Shown: positions 7,911-17,169, counted from the first letter of the stretch. The stretch: 64,000 bases of DNA from Fulvimarina sp040239565 (GCF_040239565.1 NZ_JBEHWS010000001.1:186001-250000); one strand, 5' to 3'. Program-made: numbers and translations. Notes: generated by a model from the sequence alone, not told the origin.

Positions 7911-9057
7911 GAACATGACGAGCATCGACGAGGTTCATGCCGGCTATCTCCCGCTTCTCGACAGCGCGGTTCTCGTCGTCGCCGCGCGCTTCGGATTTGC
8001 CGAGCAGCACGGCATCGATCTTCAGATTCATCGCGAACGATCCTGGGCAGCGATCCGCGATCGCATGAGTGTCGGTCACTTCGACTGTGCTCAGATGCCT
8101 GCCCCGATGCCGATTGCCATGAGCTTGTCGCACGGGCCGTTGACGGTCCAGACGTTTGCGCCGCTCGTTCTCAATACCGGAGGAAATGCCGTCACGCTCG
8201 GCAATGATCTCGCCGCCGCGGTCGAGGACGAGGCGCCGGTCGATGCATCCCCCGCTGCCATGGGGGCCGCGCTTCGATTTGCGATCCATCGGCTGATGGA
8301 GCGCGACGGACGTGCAATGCGCTTTGCCGTCGTCCATCGGTTCTCATGCCATAACTACGATCTGCGATATTGGCTCGCGGCGTCCGGTGTTCACCCCGAC
8401 AAGGACGTCGAATTCACCGTCGTCCCGCCCTCCCTGCTGCCGGAGGCGCTGGCCAGCGGTCAGATCGACGGTTTTTCGGCGGGCGAACCCTGGAACACGA
8501 TTGCGGTGAGGGCTGGGGCCGGCGAGATTGCCGCGACCAAGGCGGAAATCGCACCGCTCAGCCCTGAGAAGGTGCTGGGCGTGTCGAAGTCCATGATCGG
8601 CGATCGTCTGGAAGTTCTCGAACGACTGATCGCCAGCCTGCTCGAAGCCGCTTCATGGTGCGACGACCCGAAAAATCACGGCGAACTCAGCCGGTTGCTT
8701 GCCGATCCGCGCCACATCGCCGTCGATTCCGCGCATCTTCTGCCCGGTCTTTCCGGCGAACTCGAAATCGAGCGCGGTTCGGGCCGCACGGTTCCGAATT
8801 TCCTGAAGTTCAGGCGGGCCGATGGAAACTGGCCGCATCACAGCTACTCCGAGTGGATCTACCGCCAGATGCTGCGCTGGGGCCATACGGCCGAGACGCC
8901 CGAAGCGCGGGCGATCGTCCAGGATGTCTACAGGCCGGATATTTACGCAATCGCCACGAACGGCGCGATCGGTGGTGGGCCTCTGGAGCCCGTATCCGGG
9001 ACCAGCGATCCTTATGGACTATTCGACGACGGCAGATCCGACGTGTCGAGTAATTAG
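7903..9057 (+). CDS. nasS: NasS nitrate sensor (NrtA/CmpA-like periplasmic-binding fold without signal peptide)
   Basis: A 384-residue protein of the CmpA/NrtA solute-binding family. It has no signal peptide, which fits a cytoplasmic sensor rather than a transport component. The family motifs HRFSCHNYDLRYWLA and GFSAGEPWNT line the nitrate-binding cleft and recur in the downstream NrtA. In known systems NasS binds NasT and lets go of it when nitrate or nitrite binds. The start may be ATG 7903, which overlaps the nasT stop and follows a GGGGG run, or ATG 7915. The overlap with nasT supports coupled synthesis of the two partners. Confidence 0.87.
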   Translation: MCRNMTSIDEVHAGYLPLLDSAVLVVAARFGFAEQHGIDLQIHRERSWAAIRDRMSVGHFDCAQMPAPMPIAMSLSHGPLTVQTFAPLVLNTGGNAVTLGNDLAAAVEDEAPVDASPAAMGAALRFAIHRLMERDGRAMRFAVVHRFSCHNYDLRYWLAASGVHPDKDVEFTVVPPSLLPEALASGQIDGFSAGEPWNTIAVRAGAGEIAATKAEIAPLSPEKVLGVSKSMIGDRLEVLERLIASLLEAASWCDDPKNHGELSRLLADPRHIAVDSAHLLPGLSGELEIERGSGRTVPNFLKFRRADGNWPHHSYSEWIYRQMLRWGHTAETPEARAIVQDVYRPDIYAIATNGAIGGGPLEPVSGTSDPYGLFDDGRSDVSSN

Positions 9058-9186
9058 TCACACCAACCGCCTTGCATGCGATCGTTCTGCTTAAAATTTA
9101 ATCAGAATAACCGCCAGATTAGAAAAATTGCAGAATTTGCGAAAAATCTGTTGCGGCGCGAAATACTTCACTGTAATGACGGAGTT

Positions 9187-9212
9187 GTGAGGCGAAGGCA
9201 TTTCGACCTCAC
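9187..9212 (+). promoter_or_regulatory. Leader hairpin P1, candidate NasT target
   Basis: GTGAGG-CGAA pairs with TTCG-A-CCTCAC around a GGCAT loop, giving ten base pairs with one bulged A on the 3' arm. It stands four bases before a second hairpin of the same overall length, the arrangement expected of the two-hairpin RNA recognised by ANTAR proteins. I could not confirm the loop consensus. Confidence 0.6.
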
Positions 9213-9216
9213 GACA

Positions 9217-9242
9217 CGAGACGGCAGCATATGCCGTCATCG
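9217..9242 (+). promoter_or_regulatory. Leader hairpin P2, candidate NasT target
   Basis: CGA-GACGGCA pairs with TGCCGTC-A-TCG around a GCATA loop, again ten base pairs with a single bulged A on the 3' side. Together with P1 it forms a tandem motif between nasS and the intrinsic terminator upstream of nrtA. Confidence 0.6.
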
Positions 9243-9273
9243 AGACATCCAATGGCGGGTGTCGTTTCGGCAA

Positions 9274-9347
9274 GGCTGCCGACCTTTCGAGTGTTCGCGA
9301 AACGTATCGTACAGCGTTCGCGACCGACAGGTCGGGCAGCCTTTTTT
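9274..9347 (+). terminator. Intrinsic terminator (attenuator) in the nrtA leader
   Basis: GGCTGCC-GACCT at 9274-9285 pairs with AGGTC-G-GGCAGCC at 9329-9341, a 12-bp stem with one bulged base, directly followed by TTTTTT (9342-9347). The large loop contains further self-complementary sequence around TTCGCGAA. It lies 66 bases before the nrtA start codon and would stop transcription unless NasT acts on the upstream hairpins. Confidence 0.75.
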
Positions 9348-9413
9348 CGTCTCAGCGCAATCGACACCGGACGCGTTTTCACGCGGCTCCAGCTTACGGG
9401 GAAGTTCTGCCCA

Positions 9414-10799
9414 ATGGCACTGCTATCGAATATCACCCGCCGCACGGTTCTCGGCACTCTCTGCGCCGCGGCGCTTTCGACGGTCTCTACCGGCGCGTTC
9501 GCCGAGATGGTCTTTCCGGAAAAGGCCGAACTCAAATTCGGCTTTATCAAGCTGACCGACATGGCGCCGCTCGCCATCGCCAAGGAGAAGCACTTCTTCG
9601 AGGACGAGGGTCTCTACGTCACCCTCGAACCGCAGGCGAACTGGAAGGTGTTGCTCGACCGGGTCATCACCGGCGAGCTCGACGGCGCGCACATGCTCGC
9701 CGGCCAGCCGCTCGCCGCGACCATCGGCTACGGCACCGAGGCCCATATCGTCACGCCCTTCTCTATGGACCTCAACGGCAACGGCATTACGGTTTCGAAT
9801 GCGGTCTGGGAGGAGATGAAGACGCACATCCCGGCGGATGCGGACGGCAAGCCCCAGCATCCGATCTCGGCGGAAGCGCTGAAGCCGGTCGTCGAAAGCT
9901 ACAAGGCCCAGTCGAAGCCCTTCAACATGGGCATGGTTTTCCCCGTCTCCACCCACAATTACGAGTTGCGCTACTGGCTGGCGGCGGGTGGCCTTAATCC
10001 CGGCTTCTATTCACCGTCCGACACGTCCGGCCAGATCCAGGCCGATGTCCTCCTGTCGGTGACGCCGCCGCCGCAGATGCCGGCGACAATGGAGGCCGGC
10101 ACGATCCAGGGCTATTGCGTCGGCGAACCCTGGAACCAGCAGGCGGTCTTCAAGGGTATCGGCGTTCCGGTGATCACCGATCACGACATCTGGAAGAACA
10201 ATCCGGAAAAGGTCTTCGGCCTGACGGCGAAATTCGTCGAGGAGAACCCGCAGACAGCGATCGCCGTCACCAAGGCGCTGATCCGCGCCGGCAAATGGCT
10301 CGACGAGAACGATGGTGCGAACCGGCAGGAAGCCGTCGAGATCCTGTCCCGGCCCGAATATGTCGGCGCGGATGCGGAAGTCATCGCGAACTCGATGACG
10401 GGCACCTTCGAGTATGAGAAGGGCGATGTGCGTCCCGCGCCGGACTTCAACATCTTCTTCAACAAGTTCGCGACCTATCCCTACTATTCGGACGCCATCT
10501 GGTACCTCACCCAGATGCGCCGCTGGGGGCAGATCGCCGAGGCCAAGCCCGACAGCTGGTACGAGGAGACGGCAAAGAGCGTCTACAAGCCGGACATCTA
10601 CATGGCGGCAGCCCAGTCGCTGATCGACGACGGCATGCTAGATCCTGCTGAAGTTCCCTCCGATACGGACGGCTACAAGCCAGCCACCGGCGAGTTCATC
10701 GACGGTGTCGAATACGACGGCAAGAAGCCGAACGACTACCTCGCGAAGTTCGAGATCGGCCTCAAGGGCGAGGAAACCACCGCCAGTCTTTCGAACTGA
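9414..10799 (+). CDS. nrtA: Nitrate ABC transporter substrate-binding protein
   Basis: A 461-residue exported nitrate/nitrite-binding protein of the NrtA/CmpA family. The N-terminus TRRTVLGTLCAAALSTVSTG is a Tat-like signal. Binding-cleft motifs STHNYELRYWLAAGG and GYCVGEPWNQQAV match those in the sensor NasS upstream. ATG 9414 is chosen although the frame is open from 9231, because the extension runs through the leader terminator and lacks homology. It is the first gene of the nitrate transport and reduction operon. Confidence 0.92.
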   Translation: MALLSNITRRTVLGTLCAAALSTVSTGAFAEMVFPEKAELKFGFIKLTDMAPLAIAKEKHFFEDEGLYVTLEPQANWKVLLDRVITGELDGAHMLAGQPLAATIGYGTEAHIVTPFSMDLNGNGITVSNAVWEEMKTHIPADADGKPQHPISAEALKPVVESYKAQSKPFNMGMVFPVSTHNYELRYWLAAGGLNPGFYSPSDTSGQIQADVLLSVTPPPQMPATMEAGTIQGYCVGEPWNQQAVFKGIGVPVITDHDIWKNNPEKVFGLTAKFVEENPQTAIAVTKALIRAGKWLDENDGANRQEAVEILSRPEYVGADAEVIANSMTGTFEYEKGDVRPAPDFNIFFNKFATYPYYSDAIWYLTQMRRWGQIAEAKPDSWYEETAKSVYKPDIYMAAAQSLIDDGMLDPAEVPSDTDGYKPATGEFIDGVEYDGKKPNDYLAKFEIGLKGEETTASLSN

Positions 10800-10885
10800 T
10801 CCCGACGAGCATCGCGCCCGCCGGCACAACCCGGCGCGGCGCCCGATGCATCCGCTTCTCAGAGCTGACGACAGGTCCACACTCC

Positions 10886-11980
10886 ATGACCATCGCTTCC
10901 GACTATATGGGCCATGAGCCCTCCGCCGAAGAAAAGCGCGCGCTGAAGCGCGAAAAGCGCATGATGCGCATCACCCGCGCCACCGGGCCGCTGACGGCGA
11001 TTGGCCTCGGCTGGTCCGTACCCCTCATGAAGATCGCGGCTGGCGACGATCCCCGCTCGAACATGAATGTTCTGTGGAAAGGCCTCATCGTGCCGATCCT
11101 CGGTATCCTGGGATTTCTCGCCGTCTGGGCTGCGCTGGCACCGACGGTTCACACCTCGCTCGGCACGGTGCCGGGGCCGGCCCAGGTCGCCGAACAGGTG
11201 GGCTCGCTCTACGGCGACTGGCAACGCACCCAGGCTGACAAGGCTGCTTTCTACGAGCGCCAGGAAGCGCGGAACCAGAAGCTGATCGAGGCCGGCTATG
11301 CTGACCGGGTCCAGACCCGGGCCTATACCGGCGCCCCGACCTATCCGGAACAGATCTTCACGTCGCTGAAGACGGTGTTCCTCGGCTTCCTGCTCGCGAC
11401 CGTCATCGCGGTTCCGCTCGGCATCGCCTGCGGCCTCTCTTCGACCATCAACGGCGCGCTCAACCCGCTGATCCAGATCTTCAAGCCGGTATCGCCGCTC
11501 GCCTGGTTGCCGATCGTCACGATGATCGTTTCCGCGCTTTACGTGAATGCCTCGGACGCCATGCCGAAGTCGATGGTCGTCTCGGCGATCACCGTAACCC
11601 TCTGCTCGCTCTGGCCGACGCTGATCAACACCGCTCTTGGCGTCGCCTCGATCGACAAGGATCTCGTCAATGTGGGCAAGGTGCTTCAGCTCTCCACGAC
11701 CAAGACGATCACCAAACTCGTCCTGCCGTCGGCCATGCCTTTGATCTTCACCGGGCTTCGGCTGTCGCTGGGCGTGGGCTGGATGGTGCTGATCGCAGCC
11801 GAGATGCTCGCCCAGAACCCCGGCCTCGGCAAGTTCGTCTGGGACGAGTTCCAGAACGGTTCCTCCGATTCCCTCGCCCGCATCATCGTCGCGGTCATCA
11901 CGATCGGCATTGTCGGCTTCATCCTCGACCGGATCATGGCCGCCTTGCAATCCGCCTTCACCTTCTCGGCCACGCGCTGA
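10886..11980 (+). CDS. nrtB: Nitrate ABC transporter permease
   Basis: A 364-residue inner-membrane permease of the binding-protein-dependent type. A first hydrophobic segment (about residues 68-88) is separated from the core by a charged, helical stretch (about 100-150); the core carries further membrane helices from about 165 onward. The cytoplasmic EAA-like loop that contacts the ATPase is around KVLQLSTTKTITKLVLPSAM. It lies between nrtA and the double-ATPase gene in the same orientation. Confidence 0.9.
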   Translation: MTIASDYMGHEPSAEEKRALKREKRMMRITRATGPLTAIGLGWSVPLMKIAAGDDPRSNMNVLWKGLIVPILGILGFLAVWAALAPTVHTSLGTVPGPAQVAEQVGSLYGDWQRTQADKAAFYERQEARNQKLIEAGYADRVQTRAYTGAPTYPEQIFTSLKTVFLGFLLATVIAVPLGIACGLSSTINGALNPLIQIFKPVSPLAWLPIVTMIVSALYVNASDAMPKSMVVSAITVTLCSLWPTLINTALGVASIDKDLVNVGKVLQLSTTKTITKLVLPSAMPLIFTGLRLSLGVGWMVLIAAEMLAQNPGLGKFVWDEFQNGSSDSLARIIVAVITIGIVGFILDRIMAALQSAFTFSATR

Positions 11981-12003
11981 CCGGACCTGAGGAGATGACT
12001 GCC

Positions 12004-13767
12004 ATGACCGCCGAACCGATCATCGAAATGAAGTCCGTCGCCAAGCATTACGGCGACGGGAAAGACCGCAACGATATCCTGAAGGATGTCGATCTCACTG
12101 TCAGGGAAGGGGAGTTCGTAGCGATCGTCGGATTCTCCGGCTCGGGAAAGACGACGCTGATCTCGCTGCTTGCCGGTCTCATCGAGCCCGATGCCGGCGA
12201 AGTGCTGATGCGAGGCGCTCCGGTAAAGGGTCCGGGCCCGGAACGCGGGCTCGTGTTCCAGTCCTATTCGCTGATGCCCTGGCTATCTGTCCGCGGTAAC
12301 GTCGCCCTCGCGGTCGACACCGTATTTGCCAAGGAGCCGAAGGCGGCCCGTGCTGCCCGTGTCGACAAGTATATCGAGATGGTCGGCCTCTCCCATGCGA
12401 CCGACCGCAAACCGGCCGAATTGTCCGGCGGCATGCGCCAGCGCGTTTCGGTGGCCCGTGCGCTCGCCATGAGCCCGGAAATTCTCCTCCTCGACGAGCC
12501 GCTCTCGGCGCTCGATGCTCTGACCCGCGCAAAACTGCAGGATGAGTTCGCCGAGATCAGCCAGGTCGAGAAGAAGACGATCGTCCTGATCACCAACGAT
12601 GTGGACGAGGCAATTCTTCTCGCCGACCGCATCATTCCGCTCGATCCCGGCCCGAACGCGACGCTCGGACCTTCCTTCGACGTCACATTGGCCCGTCCCC
12701 GTGATCGGGCCGCGATGAACGCCAACGACGATTTCAAACGGCTCCGGCGGGACGTCACCAACTATCTCATGCAGAAGGGCGAGAGCGCCAGCGAAGCTGC
12801 CGGCGATGCCGTGGCGCTTCCCAATGTCATTCCTGTCGATCTCGCCTCCAAAAAGAAGCGGCCTGCGCCGGACCTGCCAGAGGCCTACAAGCGCGCCGCG
12901 CGCTCGCCGATCGAGCAGCGCTATGTCGAGTTCTTCGAGGTTCGGAAGGTCTATCCGACGCCGAAGGGCCCGCTGACGGTCGTAGACGGCTTCGACCTTC
13001 AGATGAAAAAGGGCGAGTTCGTCTCCCTCATCGGACATTCGGGCTGCGGCAAGTCGACGGTTCTCTCGATGGCCGCCGGCCTCAACGACATCTCCTCGGG
13101 CGGTATCGTGCTCGACGGCCGCGAGGTGGATTCCGCCGGCCCCGATCGCGCGGTCGTCTTCCAGGCACCGTCACTGATGCCTTGGCTGACGGCCCGCGAA
13201 AACGTCGCGCTCGGCGTCGACAGGGTCTATCCGAATGCGACTCCGGCCGAGCGCAAGGATATCGTCGAGCATTACCTCCACCGGGTTGGCCTCGGCGACG
13301 CCATGCACCGCAAGGCGGCCGATCTTTCCAACGGCATGAAGCAGCGCGTTGGCATCGCCCGCGCCTTCGCTCTCTCGCCGAAGCTGCTGCTCCTCGACGA
13401 GCCCTTCGGCATGCTCGACTCTCTGACGCGCTGGGAGCTGCAGGACGTCCTGATGGATGTCTGGAAGCGAACTCAAGTGACGACCGTCTGCGTTACCCAC
13501 GATGTCGACGAGGCGATCCTTCTCGCCGACCGGGTGGTGATGATGACCAACGGCCCGAAGGCGAAGATCGGCCGGATCATGAAGGTCGACCTGCCACGAC
13601 CGCGCACCCGCAAGGAACTGCTCGATCATCCCGATTACTACTTCTACCGCGAACAGCTCCTGAGCTTCCTCGAGGAGTACGAGAAGGGCGCGCACGCAGA
13701 CACGAAGAAAGCCGAACCGGCGGACGAGAAGGCCGCTTCGGCAAGCGCGAAGAGGGAAGCTGCATGA
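12004..13767 (+). CDS. Nitrate ABC transporter, two ATPase domains in one chain
   Basis: A 587-residue protein made of two ABC ATPase domains joined by a linker (about residues 260-300). Walker A motifs are GFSGSGKTT (residues 43-51) and GHSGCGKST (about 344-352); signature motifs are LSGGMRQR (about 140) and LSNGMKQR (about 441); both Walker B strands read LLLLDEP-like. Both sites therefore look competent, giving the equivalent of NrtC plus NrtD but without the NrtA-like regulatory domain found on cyanobacterial NrtC. ATG 12004 is preferred because AGGAG lies ten bases upstream; ATG 11995 sits directly on that site. Its stop overlaps the next start (ATGA). Confidence 0.9.
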   Translation: MTAEPIIEMKSVAKHYGDGKDRNDILKDVDLTVREGEFVAIVGFSGSGKTTLISLLAGLIEPDAGEVLMRGAPVKGPGPERGLVFQSYSLMPWLSVRGNVALAVDTVFAKEPKAARAARVDKYIEMVGLSHATDRKPAELSGGMRQRVSVARALAMSPEILLLDEPLSALDALTRAKLQDEFAEISQVEKKTIVLITNDVDEAILLADRIIPLDPGPNATLGPSFDVTLARPRDRAAMNANDDFKRLRRDVTNYLMQKGESASEAAGDAVALPNVIPVDLASKKKRPAPDLPEAYKRAARSPIEQRYVEFFEVRKVYPTPKGPLTVVDGFDLQMKKGEFVSLIGHSGCGKSTVLSMAAGLNDISSGGIVLDGREVDSAGPDRAVVFQAPSLMPWLTARENVALGVDRVYPNATPAERKDIVEHYLHRVGLGDAMHRKAADLSNGMKQRVGIARAFALSPKLLLLDEPFGMLDSLTRWELQDVLMDVWKRTQVTTVCVTHDVDEAILLADRVVMMTNGPKAKIGRIMKVDLPRPRTRKELLDHPDYYFYREQLLSFLEEYEKGAHADTKKAEPADEKAASASAKREAA

Positions 13768-14702
13768 GTGTCGCCCTCGCAGTCGAAAACGAGAACCGGG
13801 CCTTCGTCGAGGCGACGGAAGTCTGGGTTCCGAAAGGCGATGAACTGGTCTGGTCGAGCGGCGATTACGGCGCGCTGACGGATTTCGCCGCGGTCTCCGA
13901 AAAGCAGACCTTCAAGAAAGGAGCCGGTCTCCCTGGCAAGGCATGGGCCGAAGCTCGGCCCGTGGTGCTGAAGGCCTTCGACGGCTCCTACTTCAAGCGC
14001 TCGGACGCGGCCCGCGCCGCCGGCCTCACCAGTGCCGTCGCTGTTCCGATCTTCAATGGCAAGGAGCTGAAGGCGGTCGTTGTCGTCCTCTGCTCCGACA
14101 GCGAGGAGCGGATCGGCGCGATCGAGGTCTGGCGGGAGGAGGCGGGCGTTCTTGCCCTCGACGACGGCTATTACGGGGCCGCCAAGCATTTCGAATGGGT
14201 GTCCCAGCACACGACATTCCCGCGCGGCCAGGGTCTTCCGGGCGGCGTCTGGGCGGCGAAAACGCCAATTTTAATGCGCGATCTCGGCTCGGGCTACCGC
14301 TTCATTCGTGCTGAGAGCGCCGGCATGGCCGGACTCACCACAGGGCTTGGCCTGCCGGTCGGTTCCCCGGACGGGATCACCTATGTCCTGACGCTTCTAT
14401 CGGCGCGGGGAACGCCGATCGCCCAGCGCTTCGAGCTTTGGGACGCGCGCATGGCTCGGACCGGAAGCGATAAGGAGGCGGTTCTCGCAGACGGCGTCTG
14501 CCAGCGCGGCGGTGCCCTTTGGGATCACGAGAAAGAACGACGCGTCGGCGCCTGGGAAGGCGCGATCGGTCAGGTCCTCGGCTCCGGTCTTCCGACGGTC
14601 AAGAACGACAACGCGGTTCTGACCGCCGGCTATCGGTCGATGGTGGCGGTCCCGCTCTATCGAAACGGAACGATCGCCCACGTCGTCGCCTGGTATTACT
14701 GA
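13764..14702 (+). CDS. Three-repeat GAF-like protein of the nitrate operon
   Basis: A 312-residue protein translationally coupled to the ATPase gene (ATGA) and ending nine bases before nirB. It contains three divergent copies of one module. Each begins with an E-x-W strand (EVWVPKGDELVW; EVWREEAGVLAL; ELWDARMARTGS), contains a GLPG/GLP turn (GAGLPGKAW; GQGLPGGVW; GSGLPTVKN) and ends in a GAF-like strand (TSAVAVPIFNGKELKAVVVV; GLGLPVGSPDGITYVLTLLS; RSMVAVPLYRNGTIAHVVAW). No signal peptide or output domain is present. GAF folds bind small ligands, so sensing or chaperoning within nitrate assimilation is possible, but the function is unknown. Confidence 0.75.
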   Translation: MSVALAVENENRAFVEATEVWVPKGDELVWSSGDYGALTDFAAVSEKQTFKKGAGLPGKAWAEARPVVLKAFDGSYFKRSDAARAAGLTSAVAVPIFNGKELKAVVVVLCSDSEERIGAIEVWREEAGVLALDDGYYGAAKHFEWVSQHTTFPRGQGLPGGVWAAKTPILMRDLGSGYRFIRAESAGMAGLTTGLGLPVGSPDGITYVLTLLSARGTPIAQRFELWDARMARTGSDKEAVLADGVCQRGGALWDHEKERRVGAWEGAIGQVLGSGLPTVKNDNAVLTAGYRSMVAVPLYRNGTIAHVVAWYY

Positions 14703-14711
14703 GGAGTTTTT

Positions 14712-17159
14712 ATGCAGAAACTGGTCGTCATAGGTGCCGGAATGGCGTCGGGCCGGGTCCTTGAAAGACTCATCGAGGCCGATCCCGGTGCATACAAAAT
14801 CACGCTTTTCAATGCTGAACCGCGTGGCAACTACAACCGCCTCATGCTCTCGCCAGTTCTGTCGGGCGAAAAGAGTTATGAGGAAATCATCACCCACAGC
14901 GACGCCTGGTATGCCGAAAATGGCGTAACCTGCCGCTTCGGTGAAAAGGTCGTCGCGATCGATCGCGAGCGAAAGGTTGTTGTCGGCGAGAAGGGCGAGG
15001 TTGCCTACGACAAGCTCGTCATCGGCACCGGCTCGGTCCCCTTCGTGATCCCGGTCGAGGGCCGCGATCTGCCGGGTGTACTCACCTATCGTGATCTCGA
15101 CGATACCAACGCGATGATCGATGCCTGCGGGACGCCCGGCGCGCGGGCCGTCGTTATCGGCGGCGGGCTTCTCGGCCTCGAAGCTGCGGCAGGGCTGCGC
15201 CTTCGCGGCATGGAGGTGACCGTTCTTCACCTGCAGCCGACCCTGATGGAACGCCAGCTCGATCCGGCGGCAGGCTATCTTCTGGAGAAGTCCCTGAAGG
15301 ATCGCGGCATCGAGATCCTGACCAAGGCCAACACCAAGCTGATCTATGGCGAGGACCGCGTCGAAGGCGTCGAACTCGCCGACGGCACCAAGCTTCCCGC
15401 AGATATCGTCGTTATGGCTGTCGGTATCCGGCCATCGACCCAGCTTGCCAAGGATGCTGGTCTTGAGGTCGGGCGCGGCGTCGTGGTCGGCGACGACATG
15501 CGGACCTCCGACCCGGACGTCTTCGCGCTTGGCGAATGCGTCGAGCATCGCGGTACATGCTATGGCCTCGTCGCTCCGCTCTACGACATGGCGAACGTGC
15601 TTGCCTCGCATCTTCTAGCCGAATGCGACGACGCCTATCTCGGTTCGGTTCTCTCGACCAAGCTCAAGGTCACCGGGATCGACCTCTTCTCTGCCGGCGA
15701 TTTCGCCGAGGGCGAGGATCGCGAAGAGATCGTCCTGCGCGATGCCAGTGCAGGGGTCTACAAGCGGCTCGTCATCAAGGACGAGACAATCATCGGAGCC
15801 GTCCTCTACGGCGAGACCGCCGACGGTTCCTGGTTCTTCGACCTGATGAAGAAGAAGACGCCGGTCGACGAGATGCGCGATACGCTCATCTTCGGTCAGG
15901 CCTATCAGGGAGGGTCCCCCCTGGACCCTACGGCGGCCGTTGCAGCCTTGCCGGATGATGCGGAAATCTGCGGCTGCAACGGCGTTTGTAAGGGAAAGAT
16001 CACCGGCACGATCACGGCCAAGGGCCTGACCTCGCTAGACGAGGTGCGTGCCCATACCAAGGCGTCGTCTTCCTGCGGCACCTGCACCGGGCTCGTCGAG
16101 CAACTCATGTCGTTGACCCTCGGCGATGCCTTCGATGCGAATGTGGTCAAGCCGATGTGCGGCTGCACGACTCTCAGCCATGACGATGTTCGCAGGCTGA
16201 TTGTTGCGAAGGAAATCAAGTCCATCCCCGAGGTCATGCAGGAACTCGAATGGTCGAGTTCAAACGGCTGCGCGAAATGCCGTCCGGCGCTTAACTATTA
16301 CCTCGTCGCCGATTGGCCGGACGAATACGCCGACGACTACCAGTCCCGCTTCATCAACGAGCGCGTTCACGCCAACATCCAGAAGGACGGCACCTATTCG
16401 GTCGTTCCGCGCATGTGGGGCGGGATGACGTCTTCGAGCGAGCTCCGCGCGATCGCGGATGTCTGCGACAAGTTCGAGATCCCGGCGGTCAAGGTCACCG
16501 GAGGCCAGCGCATCGACATGCTGGGGATCAAGAAGGAGGATCTACCGGCGGTCTGGGCCGATCTCGGCAAGGCCGGCTTCGTTTCGGGACAGGCCTATGC
16601 CAAGGGCCTTCGCACCGTGAAGACCTGTGTCGGGACCGACTGGTGCCGCTTCGGCACACAGGATTCGACCGGGCTCGGCATCCGCATCGAGAAGTTCATG
16701 TGGGGGTCATGGACGCCCGCCAAGGTGAAGATGGCCGTCTCCGGCTGCCCCCGGAATTGCGCTGAGGCGACCTGCAAGGATGTCGGCGTCATCTGCGTCG
16801 ATTCCGGCTTCGAGATCCATTTCGCCGGGGCCGCCGGCCTCGACATCAAGGGCACCGAGGTTCTCGGTCTCGTGAAGACCGAGGACGAAGCCCTCGAACA
16901 CATCGTGGCGCTCGTCCAGATGTATCGCGAGCAGGGCCACTATCTCGAGCGCATCTACAAGTGGGCCAAACGCATCGGCCTCGACGAGATCCGTCGCCAG
17001 ATCATGGACGATCCCGAGATGCGGCGCGCCTATTACGACCGCTTCGTCTTCTCCCAGAAATTCGCCCAGGTCGATCCCTGGTCCGAGCGTGTATCCGGCA
17101 AGGACAAGCACGAGTTCCAGCCGATGGCGAAGCTCGAATTTGCTCAGGCTGCGGAATAG
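14712..17159 (+). CDS. nirB: Assimilatory NADH-dependent nitrite reductase, large subunit
   Basis: An 815-residue enzyme reducing nitrite to ammonium. An FAD/NAD(P)H pyridine-nucleotide oxidoreductase domain (GAGMASGRVLE at the N-terminus, GGGLLGLEAA near 155) is followed by a BFD-like [2Fe-2S] domain (CGCNGVC from residue 420 and CGTC) and a second cysteine-bearing module, then the siroheme/[4Fe-4S] domain with CVGTDWC (cysteines 639 and 645) and CPRNC (679 and 683). All cluster ligands are present. GAGGAG precedes the ATG. nirD follows after a short gap. Confidence 0.96.
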   Translation: MQKLVVIGAGMASGRVLERLIEADPGAYKITLFNAEPRGNYNRLMLSPVLSGEKSYEEIITHSDAWYAENGVTCRFGEKVVAIDRERKVVVGEKGEVAYDKLVIGTGSVPFVIPVEGRDLPGVLTYRDLDDTNAMIDACGTPGARAVVIGGGLLGLEAAAGLRLRGMEVTVLHLQPTLMERQLDPAAGYLLEKSLKDRGIEILTKANTKLIYGEDRVEGVELADGTKLPADIVVMAVGIRPSTQLAKDAGLEVGRGVVVGDDMRTSDPDVFALGECVEHRGTCYGLVAPLYDMANVLASHLLAECDDAYLGSVLSTKLKVTGIDLFSAGDFAEGEDREEIVLRDASAGVYKRLVIKDETIIGAVLYGETADGSWFFDLMKKKTPVDEMRDTLIFGQAYQGGSPLDPTAAVAALPDDAEICGCNGVCKGKITGTITAKGLTSLDEVRAHTKASSSCGTCTGLVEQLMSLTLGDAFDANVVKPMCGCTTLSHDDVRRLIVAKEIKSIPEVMQELEWSSSNGCAKCRPALNYYLVADWPDEYADDYQSRFINERVHANIQKDGTYSVVPRMWGGMTSSSELRAIADVCDKFEIPAVKVTGGQRIDMLGIKKEDLPAVWADLGKAGFVSGQAYAKGLRTVKTCVGTDWCRFGTQDSTGLGIRIEKFMWGSWTPAKVKMAVSGCPRNCAEATCKDVGVICVDSGFEIHFAGAAGLDIKGTEVLGLVKTEDEALEHIVALVQMYREQGHYLERIYKWAKRIGLDEIRRQIMDDPEMRRAYYDRFVFSQKFAQVDPWSERVSGKDKHEFQPMAKLEFAQAAE

Positions 17160-17169
17160 GAGGCAGGCC

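Noticed and set aside
10859..11950. 363-codon minus-strand open frame opposite nrtB
   Set aside because: It mirrors codon structure of the permease gene, is rich in Arg/Asp/Gly low-complexity sequence and has no family motif.
14397..15611. 404-codon minus-strand open frame opposite nirB and the GAF-like gene
   Set aside because: The opposite strand carries clear nirB motifs; the frame has no homology and no ribosome binding site.
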